Assembly: GCA_017409405.1 (NCBI GenBank)
Contig: JAFQSU010000071.1
Span: 1-48,155, forward strand
Direction: 5' to 3'
Source of the DNA: Oscillospiraceae bacterium
Lineage (GTDB): Bacteria; Bacillota; Clostridia; Oscillospirales; JAAYXM01
Length of the DNA stretch: 48,155 nucleotides
Position 1 is the stretch's first letter; each line of letters begins with the position of its first letter. The notes beneath the pieces were generated by a model. The model ran no database searches and was not told where the DNA came from. It saw only the letters and a list, made by a program, of their open reading frames with translations. The translations under genes and the position numbers were made by a program. Below, one piece after another: positions 1-7,935 of this stretch.

Positions 1-118
1 ATTTTACATATATTCTCTCATCAGCAAGTCAACAACGAACAAGCAGCCGCCTAACGACGACTGCCTGCTTAATCACTTTTTCATTTTAACTCTTTACCCC
101 AACTATTGACAAAGAGCC
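1..118. mobile_element. Possible insertion-sequence end (ISL3-like), truncated by window edge
   Basis: No gene is readable here. Read on the minus strand, the block begins at 118 with GGCTCTTTGTCAATAGTTGG, which resembles the terminal inverted repeats I remember for ISL3-family elements. The outer CTCTTT recurs inverted as AAAGAG about 20 bases further in. An imperfect inverted repeat (about 41-70) lies inside. If this is an element end, the element extends left out of the window and its junction is at 118/119. No transposase and no second end can be seen, so this is a weak call from memory of IS ends. Confidence 0.25.
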
Positions 119-120
119 AT

Positions 121-162
121 AAAAAACCGAATAATCTAGACTGTCATCTAAATCATTCGGTT
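121..162 (-). terminator. Rho-independent terminator after tRNA-Ser
   Basis: On the minus strand two 16-base arms (147-162 and 125-140, two G-U pairs) close a six-base loop. A run of six T follows. It lies directly downstream of the tRNA 3' end and ends its transcript. Confidence 0.8.
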
Positions 163-166
163 ACTA

Positions 167-258
167 TGGCGGAGAGTCGGGGATTCGAACCCCGGATACC
201 TTTATAGGGTATACACGATTTCCAATCGTGCGCCTTCGACCAGCTCAGCCAACTCTCC
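167..258 (-). tRNA. tRNA-Ser (anticodon GGA)
   Basis: The 92-nt minus-strand cloverleaf has acceptor arm GGAGAGT pairing with ACTCTCC, discriminator G and an encoded CCA at 169-167. The anticodon arm is CACGA-TTGGAAA-TCGTG, giving anticodon GGA (serine codons UCC/UCU). The T arm contains GGTTCGAATCC. A long variable arm typical of class II tRNA-Ser lies between the anticodon and T arms. It sits between the rplL terminator and its own terminator, so it may have its own promoter or arise from read-through. Confidence 0.95.
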
Positions 259-332
259 ATCTCTATTCATTTTTAAGCCTTATATATTATAGCGAGTTTA
301 AACCCAATAGTCAAGCTATTTTTGAAATTTTA

Positions 333-369
333 TCCGCAAAGGGTAAGACTTAAACTCACCCTTTGCGGA
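333..369 (-). terminator. Terminator of the rplJ-rplL transcript
   Basis: A perfect 12-bp stem (TCCGCAAAGGGT with its complement) and a 13-base loop lie just downstream of the rplL stop on the minus strand. The following tract is T-rich but interrupted (ATAAAATTTC), so termination may be partial. Confidence 0.7.
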
Positions 370-391
370 AATGCTTTTAAGTAGACTTAAA

Positions 392-772
392 TTACTTAAG
401 TTCAACCTTTGCGCCAGCTTCTTCGAGCTTCTTCTGAATTTCTTCAGCTTCGTCCTTGCTTGCGCCTTCCTTGATAGCCTTCGGTGCGCTCTCAACGAGC
501 TCCTTAGCTTCCTTAAGGCCGAGACCTGTGATTTCGCGAACAACCTTGATAACGTTGAGCTTTGCGCCACCAACGTCAGCAAGAACTACGTCGAAGGAAT
601 CCTTCTCTGCAGCAGCACCTGCATCAGCGCCACCTGCAGCCGGAGCTGCAACTGCAACAGCAGCTGTTGCGGATACGCCGAACTCTTCCTCGAGTGCCTT
701 TACGAGCTCGTTGAGCTCAAGAACTGTTAAGCTTTTTACTTCTTCAATGAAATTTGTGATTTTCTCAGACAT
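392..772 (-). CDS. rplL: 50S ribosomal protein L7/L12
   Basis: This is the multicopy stalk protein that recruits translation GTPases (IF2, EF-Tu, EF-G) to the large subunit. The 126-residue length is normal for the family. An N-terminal dimerisation and L10-binding domain (about 1-35) is followed by an Ala/Gly-rich hinge (about 36-57). The C-terminal factor-binding domain follows, with the conserved block around [12 protein letters not shown]. The start ATG at 772 is preceded by AGGAGGT at good spacing. It is the last gene of the cluster and lies 37 bases after rplJ; a hairpin terminator follows. In most Firmicutes rpoB comes next, but here the next feature is a tRNA. Confidence 0.97.
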   Translation of the reverse strand: MSEKITNFIEEVKSLTVLELNELVKALEEEFGVSATAAVAVAAPAAGGADAGAAAEKDSFDVVLADVGGAKLNVIKVVREITGLGLKEAKELVESAPKAIKEGASKDEAEEIQKKLEEAGAKVELK

Positions 773-809
773 TTTTGTTACCTCCTAAAAATTATATATT
801 ATTCTTAAA

Positions 810-1433
810 TTATTCTGCTGCGGGAGCATCTTCAGCCGGGGCAGCTTCTGAAGCCGGAGCCTCGACCTCTGCAGGAGCAGCCTCCTCTGCAGGTGCTGCT
901 TCTGTTGCGGGAGCGGAAGAATCAACCGAACCTTCCTTCTCAACCTTTTCAGCGATTGCTTTAAGCACAAGAGCAAGACCGAATATCGGGCCCTGCAAGC
1001 CGCCGAGGAGCTTTCCGAGAAGAACTTCCTTGCTCGGGAGATTTGCAAGAGCCATAATCTCCTCAACACTGACAACCTTACCGTCCATAAAGCCGGCTTT
1101 GATGTTATAGATGTCTTCGTTCTTCTTAGCAAATTCAGCAACGACCTTAGCAGGAGCGATGACGTCGTCTGCGCTTATTGCGAGAGCTGTTGTGCCTTCG
1201 AGAACGCCGTCAAGACCCTCAAGACCTGCTTCCTTCGCTGCGAAGCGGATAAGCGTGTTCTTGATAACCTTATAATCGACGTTGTTCTTACGCATTTCTG
1301 CACGAAGCTGTGTGTCGTCGGCGACATTGATACCCTTATAGTCAACGAGAACACCGCTGCTTGCATTCTTCATCTTTTCAGCAAGCTCTGCAACCAACTG
1401 CTTCTTTTGTTCCAAAACCTTTGCACTTGGCAT
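810..1433 (-). CDS. rplJ: 50S ribosomal protein L10
   Basis: L10 forms the base of the L7/L12 stalk and binds 23S rRNA next to L11. The 207-residue protein starts MPSAKVLEQKK. I chose ATG at 1433 because the longer GTG start at 1442 lies inside the GGAGGTG ribosome binding site. Residues 1-165 are the usual L10 fold and its L12-binding helix. The last 35-40 residues form an extra low-complexity Ala/Pro/Glu tail, making the protein longer than the usual 165-175 residues. Synthesis is probably autoregulated through the L10 leader immediately upstream. The tail resembles the acidic end of the IspH-S1 fusion at 8889. Confidence 0.96.
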   Translation of the reverse strand: MPSAKVLEQKKQLVAELAEKMKNASSGVLVDYKGINVADDTQLRAEMRKNNVDYKVIKNTLIRFAAKEAGLEGLDGVLEGTTALAISADDVIAPAKVVAEFAKKNEDIYNIKAGFMDGKVVSVEEIMALANLPSKEVLLGKLLGGLQGPIFGLALVLKAIAEKVEKEGSVDSSAPATEAAPAEEAAPAEVEAPASEAAPAEDAPAAE

Positions 1434-1464
1434 GTGTTTCACCTCCGTCTGTATTTAAATGGAA

Positions 1465-1590
1465 AACCCATGCGTTTTAAGACGCATGGGTTACAAATTA
1501 CAAATCACACAAAAGTGCCTATAACTTGCTCCTCGGCAGGCTCGTAAACGATTACGCCGGAAGCGGCACCTGCTGTCTTAAGACGCATAA
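1465..1590 (-). ncRNA. L10 leader (autoregulatory attenuator of rplJ-rplL)
   Basis: The 5' leader of rplJ contains the block GTTATAGGCACTTTTGTG and AAGACAGCAGGTGCC, which match the conserved core I know from Firmicute L10 leaders. Downstream, at 1492-1465, an 11-bp hairpin (AACCCATGCGT/ACGCATGGGTT) with a short T run can act as a terminator. An 11-mer, ATGCGTCTTAA, occurs both at the start of the leader (1588-1578) and in the 5' arm of that terminator. The first copy could therefore pair with the terminator's 3' arm and form an antiterminator. L10 binding would favour termination. Confidence 0.8.
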
Positions 1591-1630
1591 AGAATTATAC
1601 CAGATGTTGACTTGAAAGTCAAGAAAAATT

Positions 1631-2326
1631 TTAGCCGAGCATCTTTGCGACGCTGACCTTGATTCCGGGACCCATCGTCGATGTTACGACGCAGGAACGG
1701 ATGTAGGTACCCTTTGCAGCTGCAGGCTTTGCCTTGATAACAGCTCCAACGAGTGTGTTGAAGTTTTCGCAAAGCTTTTCTTTGCCGAAGGAAACCTTAC
1801 CGATCGGGCAGTGGATGATGTTTGTCTTATCAAGACGGTATTCAATCTTACCTGCCTTAAGGTCAGAGATTGCCTTAGCAACATCCATAGTAACTGTGCC
1901 TGCCTTCGGGTTCGGCATGAGACCCTTAGGACCGAGAACCTTACCGAGACGGCCGACAACGCCCATCATATCGGGAGTTGCAACAACGACGTCAAAGTCA
2001 AAGAAGTTCTCACCCTGGATACGTGCGAGAAGATCCTCTGCACCTACAACATCTGCACCTGCCTCTTCAGCTTCCTTTGCCTTATCGCCCTTAGCGAAAA
2101 CAGCAACGCGGACAGTTTTACCTGTACCGTGCGGAAGAACAACAGCACCGCGAACCTGCTGGTCTGCATGACGAGAGTCAACACCGAGCTTAATGTGAAG
2201 CTCAACTGTTTCATCAAACTTTGCTTTGCCAAACTTGGACATAAGCTCAAATGCATCTTCAACTTCGTACTGTACTGCACGGTCGATGAGCTTTGCGCTT
2301 TCAATATACTTTTTACCTCTACGCAT
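1631..2326 (-). CDS. rplA: 50S ribosomal protein L1
   Basis: L1 forms the mobile L1 stalk at the E site and in many bacteria represses its own rplK-rplA transcript. The 231 residues match the family length. The family signature is visible around [20 protein letters not shown], with [12 protein letters not shown] following. The ATG at 2326 has an AAGGAGG site upstream. A short stem-loop with a GTGGGAGG...CCACA frame sits immediately before the ribosome binding site (2341-2382) and may be the binding site for its own product. The gene lies between rplK and the L10 leader of rplJ. Confidence 0.97.
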   Translation of the reverse strand: MRRGKKYIESAKLIDRAVQYEVEDAFELMSKFGKAKFDETVELHIKLGVDSRHADQQVRGAVVLPHGTGKTVRVAVFAKGDKAKEAEEAGADVVGAEDLLARIQGENFFDFDVVVATPDMMGVVGRLGKVLGPKGLMPNPKAGTVTMDVAKAISDLKAGKIEYRLDKTNIIHCPIGKVSFGKEKLCENFNTLVGAVIKAKPAAAKGTYIRSCVVTSTMGPGIKVSVAKMLG

Positions 2327-2340
2327 TCTAATAACCTCCT

Positions 2341-2382
2341 TGTGGTAGTTTTTTCGGGCTTTTCTTTCAAAGCCCTCCCACG
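2341..2382 (-). promoter_or_regulatory. Candidate L1-binding stem-loop before rplA
   Basis: The minus strand reads CGTGGGAGG, a GGGCTTT...AAAGCCC-type hairpin, then CTACCACA directly against the AAGGAGG site of rplA. GTGG pairs with CCAC around an asymmetric internal loop. The same frame recurs before rplK (2868-2942). L1 is known to bind such loop-flanked helices in its own mRNA in several bacteria; its use here is an inference. Confidence 0.5.
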
Positions 2383-2418
2383 TAAGTAAACGGCTCAGAG
2401 CCGTAACTGCCGGTCGAA

Positions 2419-2844
2419 TTACTCTTCAACCGTGATTCCCATGCTTCTGCATGTACCTGCAATCATGCTCATTGCAGTTTCGACTGTTGCCGCATTAAGG
2501 TCGGGAGCTTTGAGCTCTGCAATCTTTCTGAGGTCTTCCTTGCTGATTGTAGCAACCTTAGTCTTGTTCGGGACACCGGAACCGCTTTCAATCTTGCAAG
2601 CCTTTTTAATAAGCACGGATGCCGGCGGTGTCTTTGTGATAAATGAGAACGAACGGTCTGCATAAACCGTAATAACAACCGGAATAACAAGTCCGATGTC
2701 GTTCTTTGTGCGCTCGTTGAATTCTTTTGTGAACTGAACGATATTAACACCGTGCTGACCGAGTGCCGGACCAACAGGCGGCGCCGGAGTTGCCTTACCT
2801 GCCGGAATCTGGAGCTTAATAAATCCTACTACTTTCTGTGCCAT
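2419..2844 (-). CDS. rplK: 50S ribosomal protein L11
   Basis: L11 binds the GTPase-associated centre of 23S rRNA and takes part in factor binding and the stringent response. The 141-residue protein starts [18 protein letters not shown], with the conserved [14 protein letters not shown] block near residue 20. ATG at 2844 was chosen over the upstream in-frame start at 2919. It has AAGGAGGT seven to eight bases before it, and the upstream extension is not family-like and runs through the leader structure. The next gene downstream is rplA. Confidence 0.97.
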   Translation of the reverse strand: MAQKVVGFIKLQIPAGKATPAPPVGPALGQHGVNIVQFTKEFNERTKNDIGLVIPVVITVYADRSFSFITKTPPASVLIKKACKIESGSGVPNKTKVATISKEDLRKIAELKAPDLNAATVETAMSMIAGTCRSMGITVEE

Positions 2845-2867
2845 GATATCGCACCTCCTTAATAAAA

Positions 2868-2942
2868 TGTGGTAAATGGCGGTATGCCTGCGCTTGCAGA
2901 ACACAAAAGGTTCTGACAAACAGTGCGCGGATACCTCCCACG
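2868..2942 (-). promoter_or_regulatory. Candidate L1-binding structure in the rplK leader
   Basis: The minus strand has CGTGGGAGGT at 2942-2933 and TACCACA at 2874-2868. They enclose a nested hairpin (GCGC...GCGC around CAGAAC...GTTCTG). The outer elements are the same as before rplA, with a larger insert. Upstream, towards nusG, two further small hairpins fill the intergenic gap. The repeat of the motif at both L1-controlled genes supports a regulatory role, but this has not been tested. Confidence 0.5.
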
Positions 2943-2994
2943 TCGGGCAAAGCCCGAAGTTATGCTAAAGCGCTTTTGCGCTTGCATGCAAAAA

Positions 2995-3522
2995 TCAGCC
3001 TTCTGTAACAGGCTCTACCTGGTCGGGCTCAAGCTCGACCGGAGTTTCTCTGCCAAACATTGAAACGATAACGCGAATCTTGTTTTTGTCAAGAGCAATC
3101 TCGTCAACAACGCCGACAAAGTCTTCAAGGGCACCGTCAATAATCTTGACGCTGTCACCGACTGCATAGTCGATGATAAGCTCATGCTTTTCGACACCGA
3201 GGTTTGCAACCTCTTCATCGGAAAGCGGAACGGGCTTACTCGCAGGACCGACAAAACCGGTAACGCCGCGAGTGTTGCGCACAACGTGCCAGCTTTCGTC
3301 AGTCATGACCATTTTCACGAGGACATATCCCGGAAAAATCTTGCGTTCTACTTCCTTGCGCTTGCCGTCGCGAACCTCGACAACGGTTTCGACAGGAACG
3401 TTTACCGCACAGATAAGGTCATGCAATTTTCTGTTTTCAACTGCTTTTTCTATTGTTGCGGCTACTTTGTTTTCATAGCCCGAGTATGTGTGAATTACAT
3501 ACCATTTAGCGTTTCCTGCCAT
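2995..3522 (-). CDS. nusG: Transcription termination/antitermination protein NusG
   Basis: NusG binds the RNA polymerase clamp to modulate pausing and links transcription with translation or Rho. The 175 residues begin MAGNAKWYVIHTYSGYENKV, the classic NGN-domain opening. The NGN domain ends near residue 110 (block around RNTRGVTGFVG). A KOW domain follows at about 125-165, with VKIIDGALEDFVGVV. It lies 15 bases downstream of secE. The secE-nusG-rplK-rplA order is conserved across bacteria. Confidence 0.97.
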   Translation of the reverse strand: MAGNAKWYVIHTYSGYENKVAATIEKAVENRKLHDLICAVNVPVETVVEVRDGKRKEVERKIFPGYVLVKMVMTDESWHVVRNTRGVTGFVGPASKPVPLSDEEVANLGVEKHELIIDYAVGDSVKIIDGALEDFVGVVDEIALDKNKIRVIVSMFGRETPVELEPDQVEPVTEG

Positions 3523-3537
3523 CAGTCTTATCCCCCG

Positions 3538-3738
3538 TTAAATTTTGTGGAGGAATGAAACCCCGAGTTTGAGCACGAGATCCATAAGACCTGTGATGAC
3601 GGCGAAAACAGCACAAACAACAAGAACGATAACAGTGTTCTTGTATACCTGAGTGAGCGACGGCCATACAACCTTTTTAAGTTCACTCTTCATCTCGCGG
3701 AACCATGTGGCAATACCGCGTCTTTTCTTCTCCGACAT
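3538..3738 (-). CDS. secE: Preprotein translocase subunit SecE
   Basis: SecE is the small clamp subunit of the SecYEG protein-export channel. The 66-residue protein is the short Gram-positive form. It has a basic amphipathic N-terminal part with WFREMKSELKKVVWPS, the signature of the family, then one transmembrane segment (about residues 33-55). It lies between rpmG and nusG in the standard order. SecY, its partner, is encoded at 45728-47032. Confidence 0.95.
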   Translation of the reverse strand: MSEKKRRGIATWFREMKSELKKVVWPSLTQVYKNTVIVLVVCAVFAVITGLMDLVLKLGVSFLHKI

Positions 3739-3785
3739 TTAGCAGCACACCCTTTCGTTTGTAATTGACAAAAGAAAAACCTTAA

Positions 3786-3935
3786 TTACTTCGATTCTCT
3801 GTGAAGAGTATGCTTGCGACAGAACGGGCAATGCTTGTTGAGCTCGAGTCTGTCCGGAGTGTTTTTCTTTTCCTTCATTGTGTCGTAGTTTCTGCGCTTA
3901 CATTCTGTGCAAACGAGTGTAATTTTTGTTCTCAT
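3786..3935 (-). CDS. rpmG: 50S ribosomal protein L33 (zinc-ribbon type)
   Basis: L33 is a small large-subunit protein near the E site. The 49 residues start [17 protein letters not shown]. Two CxxC pairs (CTEC and CPFC) indicate the zinc-binding C+ form rather than the zinc-free paralogue used under zinc limitation. ATG at 3935 follows a GGAGG site nine bases away. A longer in-frame start at 4031 would add 32 residues that no L33 has. It is the first gene of the promoter-proximal cluster. The 5' leader of about 130 bases shows no obvious riboswitch. Confidence 0.96.
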   Translation of the reverse strand: MRTKITLVCTECKRRNYDTMKEKKNTPDRLELNKHCPFCRKHTLHRESK

Positions 3936-4071
3936 AATTTTCGGCCTCCAAAGAATAATTTGCCTCCCTGACAGCCTTACGGCTTCGCGGAAACGTTTGT
4001 TTCTCCCGCGTAGGTCTAAACACACATTCAAAAAAAGGGCATAAGAAATAGACCTTTCACAGGTAATTTAG

Positions 4072-4126
4072 ATTGTACCACAAAACATGGTATAAGGTCA
4101 AGCCTTTTTTTATATTTTTTTGTTTT
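4072..4126 (-). promoter_or_regulatory. Sigma-A promoter with UP element for rpmG-secE-nusG-rplKA
   Basis: The minus strand has -35 TTGACC (4101-4096), an 18-base spacer and -10 TACAAT (4077-4072). Directly upstream of the -35 are phased A-rich tracts (4126-4102), as in UP elements of strong ribosomal promoters. The A/T block abuts the stop codon of the ABC exporter gene, leaving no room for a separate terminator of that operon. Confidence 0.75.
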
Positions 4127-6028
4127 TTATTCCAATTCGAACATTCCGGTATACAGTTGATAGTATTTTCCTCTTTGTTCTAAAAGGTCATCATGCGTTC
4201 CGCGCTCTATTATCTTTCCGTGTTCAAGAACCATTATTGCTTTTGAATTTTTGACTGTGGACAGGCGATGAGCAATGACAAATACCGTTCTTCCCTCCAT
4301 AAGGGTGTCCATCCCCTTTTCTATGAGAGCCTCCGTTCTTGTATCTATGGAGCTTGTCGCTTCATCAAGAATGAGAACGGGCGGATCTGCAACCGCGGCA
4401 CGGGCAATGGCTATGAGCTGACGCTGTCCCTGACTGAGATTGACTCCGTCAGAGGTAAGCACGGTATCATAACCCTCGGGGAGATGGGAAATAAACGAAT
4501 GGGCATTTGCAAGCTTTGCCGCGCGGATTATTTCTTCGTCTGTCGCATCAAGCTTTCCGTAGCGGATATTGTCTGCAACGGTTCCGGTAAACAGGTGTGT
4601 ATCCTGAAGCACCATTCCGAGTGAGCGGCGAAGGTCGCTCTTTCTTATCTTATTTATATTTATTCCGTCATAGGTTATCTTCCCGTCCGGCACATCGTAA
4701 AATCGGTTTATAAGGTTTGTTATCGTTGTCTTCCCCGCTCCTGTAGAACCTACAAACGCAATTTTCTGCCCGGGTTTTGCATAAAGCGATATTCCGTCAA
4801 GTACAATCTTATTCTCATCATAGCCGAACACAACATCCTCAAACCTTACATCACCGCGGACCTCTGTATAAGTTACCGTACCGTCGTCCTGCGGACACTT
4901 CCATGCCCATACGCCGGTTCTCGCATCCGTTTCGGACAAGGTTCCGCGAGCGTCCTTTGTTGCATACACAAGAGTAACCGTGCCGCTGTCGTGTTCAGGT
5001 TCTTCATCCATGAGTTCAAATATACGCTCAGCCCCTGCCAGTGCATTTATTATGGAATTGAATTGCTGGGATATCTGCGTTATCGGCTGAAAGAACGAGC
5101 GAGTTGACTGCAGAAACGATGCAACGGTACCTATATCCAGAACTCCCGTTACGGCAAGTGCAGCTCCGATAGTTGCTGTGAGCGCATAATTTATATAAGA
5201 GAAATTATTTGTTATCGGACCGAGAACACTTGCAAATGTATTTGCATTCGATGCCGCATCAAAAAGCTCTTCATTTATCAGAGCAAACTTTTCCTTCGAC
5301 TCGTTCTCACGGCAGAAAACCTTTACAACCTTCTGCCCTTCTATCATTTCTTCTATATAGCCGTTAACAGAACCTATAGCCTTTTGTTGTCTCTTGAAAT
5401 ACTTTGCGCTTTGTCCGCCAATTTTTTTCACGACAAATGTTATCACGAAAACCATCGCCACTATCAGCGTCGTAAGCATGGGGCTCAATATGCACATAAG
5501 AACGAATACGCCTATAATCGTAACCGATGATGAAAACATCTGCGGTATCCCCTGGCTAAGCATTTCACGCAGTGTATCCGTATCATTCGTAAAACGGCTC
5601 ATGATTTCTCCATGCGCATGAGTATCATAATACCGTATCGGAAGGCTTTGAAGCTTTGTAAACATATCAACACGTATTCTCCGCATTGTTTCGGTTGATA
5701 TGTTCATCATCAGTCTGCTGTACATGTAAGAGCCAACAACACCGAGTGCGTAAAAGCCTGCCATAACCGCAAGCTTCATAATAAAAGCTCTGACATCAAA
5801 ATAGCCTGTAGCTACCCCTTCTTCTATCGAATTGATTACGGGCTTTAAAAAATACGTTCCTACAACGCCTGCAAGGGAGCTTAGCAAAATCCCTATAACA
5901 ACAAGAACAAGCATATACTTTTTGCCGCTCATATATCCGAGAAGGCGTGCTATGGTGCGTCCGGCATTTTTAGGTTTTCTCGTGCCGCGCATACCACGCG
6001 GACCTCCCACAGGTCTTCCGTTTGCCAT
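4127..6028 (-). CDS. ABC exporter half-transporter, catalytically competent subunit
   Basis: This is a fused transmembrane plus nucleotide-binding protein of the type I (MsbA/BmrCD-like) exporter class, 633 residues. Six membrane helices span about 35-340. A linker insert of about 40 residues (about 355-395, rich in D, G and T) precedes the ATPase. The ATPase has Walker A GSTGAGKTT, signature LSQGQRQ, Walker B VLILDEATSS and switch His in IAHRL, all intact. It starts three bases after the stop of the upstream gene, whose ATPase is degenerate, so the two should form an asymmetric heterodimer. The substrate cannot be told from sequence; drugs, lipids or peptides are all possible. Confidence 0.9.
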   Translation of the reverse strand: MANGRPVGGPRGMRGTRKPKNAGRTIARLLGYMSGKKYMLVLVVIGILLSSLAGVVGTYFLKPVINSIEEGVATGYFDVRAFIMKLAVMAGFYALGVVGSYMYSRLMMNISTETMRRIRVDMFTKLQSLPIRYYDTHAHGEIMSRFTNDTDTLREMLSQGIPQMFSSSVTIIGVFVLMCILSPMLTTLIVAMVFVITFVVKKIGGQSAKYFKRQQKAIGSVNGYIEEMIEGQKVVKVFCRENESKEKFALINEELFDAASNANTFASVLGPITNNFSYINYALTATIGAALAVTGVLDIGTVASFLQSTRSFFQPITQISQQFNSIINALAGAERIFELMDEEPEHDSGTVTLVYATKDARGTLSETDARTGVWAWKCPQDDGTVTYTEVRGDVRFEDVVFGYDENKIVLDGISLYAKPGQKIAFVGSTGAGKTTITNLINRFYDVPDGKITYDGININKIRKSDLRRSLGMVLQDTHLFTGTVADNIRYGKLDATDEEIIRAAKLANAHSFISHLPEGYDTVLTSDGVNLSQGQRQLIAIARAAVADPPVLILDEATSSIDTRTEALIEKGMDTLMEGRTVFVIAHRLSTVKNSKAIMVLEHGKIIERGTHDDLLEQRGKYYQLYTGMFELE

Positions 6029-6031
6029 AAT

Positions 6032-7759
6032 CTACTCCACCACCCTCTGCTGAGACTCATAAACCTCGCGGTAAATTTCATTGTTTTCAAGAAGCGCATC
6101 ATGTGTGCCTATGGCATTAACCGTGCCATCATCGAGCACTATTATTCTGTCGGCATCGCTGATTGATGTCACACGTTGAGCAATAATTATTTTTGTAGCA
6201 TCAGAAAGCTCATCTTTGAATGCATCGCGTATCTTCTTTTCCGTCGCAGTGTCTACAGCACTTGTACTGTCATCCAGGATTATTATTTTCGGTCGTTTTA
6301 AAAGCGCACGTGCAATACATACACGCTGCTTCTGTCCGCCCGACAGATTGACTCCGCCCTGTCCGAGATACGTATTGTATCCGTCGGGGAATGATGAAAT
6401 AAAATCATGTGCGGCTGCTGCACTACACGCCTTTTCGATCTCTTCCTGCGTTGCTTCTTCGTTTCCCCACTTGAGGTTTTCAAGAATTGTGCCGGAGAAA
6501 AGAACGTTATTCTGAAGCACCATCGCAACCGCATTCCGAAGCTCTGAAAGAGCGTACTCTCTTACATCGTGACCCGAAACCGAGACAGAGCCGTCGCATA
6601 CATCGTACAGTCTCGGTATGAGTGATACGAGCGATGTCTTTCCCGAGCCTGTACCGCCGATAATTCCGACCGTTTCGCCCGAGTTGATTCTGAAGCTCAA
6701 ATCCGACAGTGCGCACTTCGACTTATTCTTTGAGTATGAGAACGTGACATTTTTAAATTCAATTTCACCGTTATCAACAGTCAATTCACTTGATACGTTA
6801 TCCTCTATATCAATATCCTCGTCTAAAACCTCACATATTCTTACGACGGATGCCCTTGACATAATAATGCTTACAAAGCACATTGAAAGACCCATAAGCG
6901 ACATAAGAATCTGTGTTATATAGCTGATAAAGCTTATAAGCTCACCTGTCTCCATACCTCCAACGGAAATAAGGTTTCCGCCAAGCCAGAGAACTGCTAT
7001 TATGCAGCTGTACATAACTATCTGCATAATAGGCATGTTCATTATCAGCACACGCTCTGCCCTGCGCTGTGAGTTCTGAAGCTCTAACGCCGCTGTTTCA
7101 AACTTATCATTTTCATATTCACCGCGGACGAAAGCTTTGACTGCGCGGATAGCAACAAGGTTTTCCTGAACCGTGGAGTTCATGTTGTCATACCTTGTAA
7201 ACATCTGCTTAAAACGCGGAAAAGCCTTTGTTGAAATGAATACAAGCGCAACGGCAAGCACCGGAATTGCAACGAAGAACACACGCGCAAGCTCTGCATT
7301 TATCGAAACGGCAAGAACGGTTGCGCTTACAAGCATTACCGGAGAGCGCACCATCATACGGATAACCATCATAAACGCATGCTGAACAAACGTTACGTCG
7401 GTTGTAAGGCGAGTGACAAGTGATGCTGTACTGAACTTATCTACATTTGCAAACGAAAAGTCCTGTATTTTATCAAACATCTTCTTGCGGACATTCTTCG
7501 CAAAGCCGGTCGATGCAATTGACGCATATTTACCGGACAGAACACCGAACATGAGCGACATGAGCGACATGAGCACCATAAGGCCTCCGACCTTTACGAT
7601 ATATCCAACACCTCCGCCGCCTTTTATTCCGATGTCTATAATCTTCGACATGAGAAGCGGAATAAAAATTTCCATAACTACCTCAAGCGATATGAAAACG
7701 GGAGAAAGAATCGCCGGAAGCTTATACTTCCCGACACACCCAAGCAATTTTTTAAGCAT
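6032..7759 (-). CDS. ABC exporter half-transporter, subunit with degenerate ATP site
   Basis: This is the partner of the downstream exporter gene: 575 residues from ATG 7759, which has GGAGG five bases before it. The upstream in-frame start at 7801 is rejected. Six membrane helices lie in the first 300 residues. The ATPase has Walker A GGTGSGKTS and signature LSGGQKQR, but Walker B is LDDSTSAVD (Asp in place of the catalytic Glu). The switch His is Gln (IIAQRV). This pairing of one consensus and one degenerate composite site is known for heterodimeric exporters such as BmrCD and TM287/288. No linked regulator is visible. The promoter is at 7817-7845. Confidence 0.9.
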   Translation of the reverse strand: MLKKLLGCVGKYKLPAILSPVFISLEVVMEIFIPLLMSKIIDIGIKGGGGVGYIVKVGGLMVLMSLMSLMFGVLSGKYASIASTGFAKNVRKKMFDKIQDFSFANVDKFSTASLVTRLTTDVTFVQHAFMMVIRMMVRSPVMLVSATVLAVSINAELARVFFVAIPVLAVALVFISTKAFPRFKQMFTRYDNMNSTVQENLVAIRAVKAFVRGEYENDKFETAALELQNSQRRAERVLIMNMPIMQIVMYSCIIAVLWLGGNLISVGGMETGELISFISYITQILMSLMGLSMCFVSIIMSRASVVRICEVLDEDIDIEDNVSSELTVDNGEIEFKNVTFSYSKNKSKCALSDLSFRINSGETVGIIGGTGSGKTSLVSLIPRLYDVCDGSVSVSGHDVREYALSELRNAVAMVLQNNVLFSGTILENLKWGNEEATQEEIEKACSAAAAHDFISSFPDGYNTYLGQGGVNLSGGQKQRVCIARALLKRPKIIILDDSTSAVDTATEKKIRDAFKDELSDATKIIIAQRVTSISDADRIIVLDDGTVNAIGTHDALLENNEIYREVYESQQRVVE

Positions 7760-7816
7760 TTTGACCTCCAAAGGTGATATTGATAATCTTATTATACACA
7801 CAAATTCATACTAATT

Positions 7817-7845
7817 ATTTTATTACCTTAATTTTGCAAAGTCAA
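7817..7845 (-). promoter_or_regulatory. Sigma-A promoter of the ABC exporter pair
   Basis: The minus strand has -35 TTGACT (7845-7840), a 17-base spacer and -10 TAAAAT (7822-7817). It sits about 60 bases upstream of the ATG at 7759, in the AT-rich gap after the previous gene's terminator. Confidence 0.65.
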
Positions 7846-7884
7846 CCAAACCGGAACAAATTTACAGATTGTTTCATTTTATAC

Positions 7885-7916
7885 AAAAAAACCGCCTGCG
7901 TTTCGCAAACGGTTTT
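7885..7916 (-). terminator. Rho-independent terminator after the ferritin/VIT gene
   Basis: The stem AAACCG...CGGTTT extends through TTGCG/CGCAG around a short loop. A run of seven T follows on the minus strand. It separates the gene at 7936-8817 from the exporter promoter. Confidence 0.8.
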
Positions 7917-7935
7917 GGGTTATATGTATATCTTT

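Noticed and set aside
456-788. Ala/Ser-rich plus-strand frame opposite rplL
   Set aside because: It mirrors the Ala-rich hinge codons of rplL.
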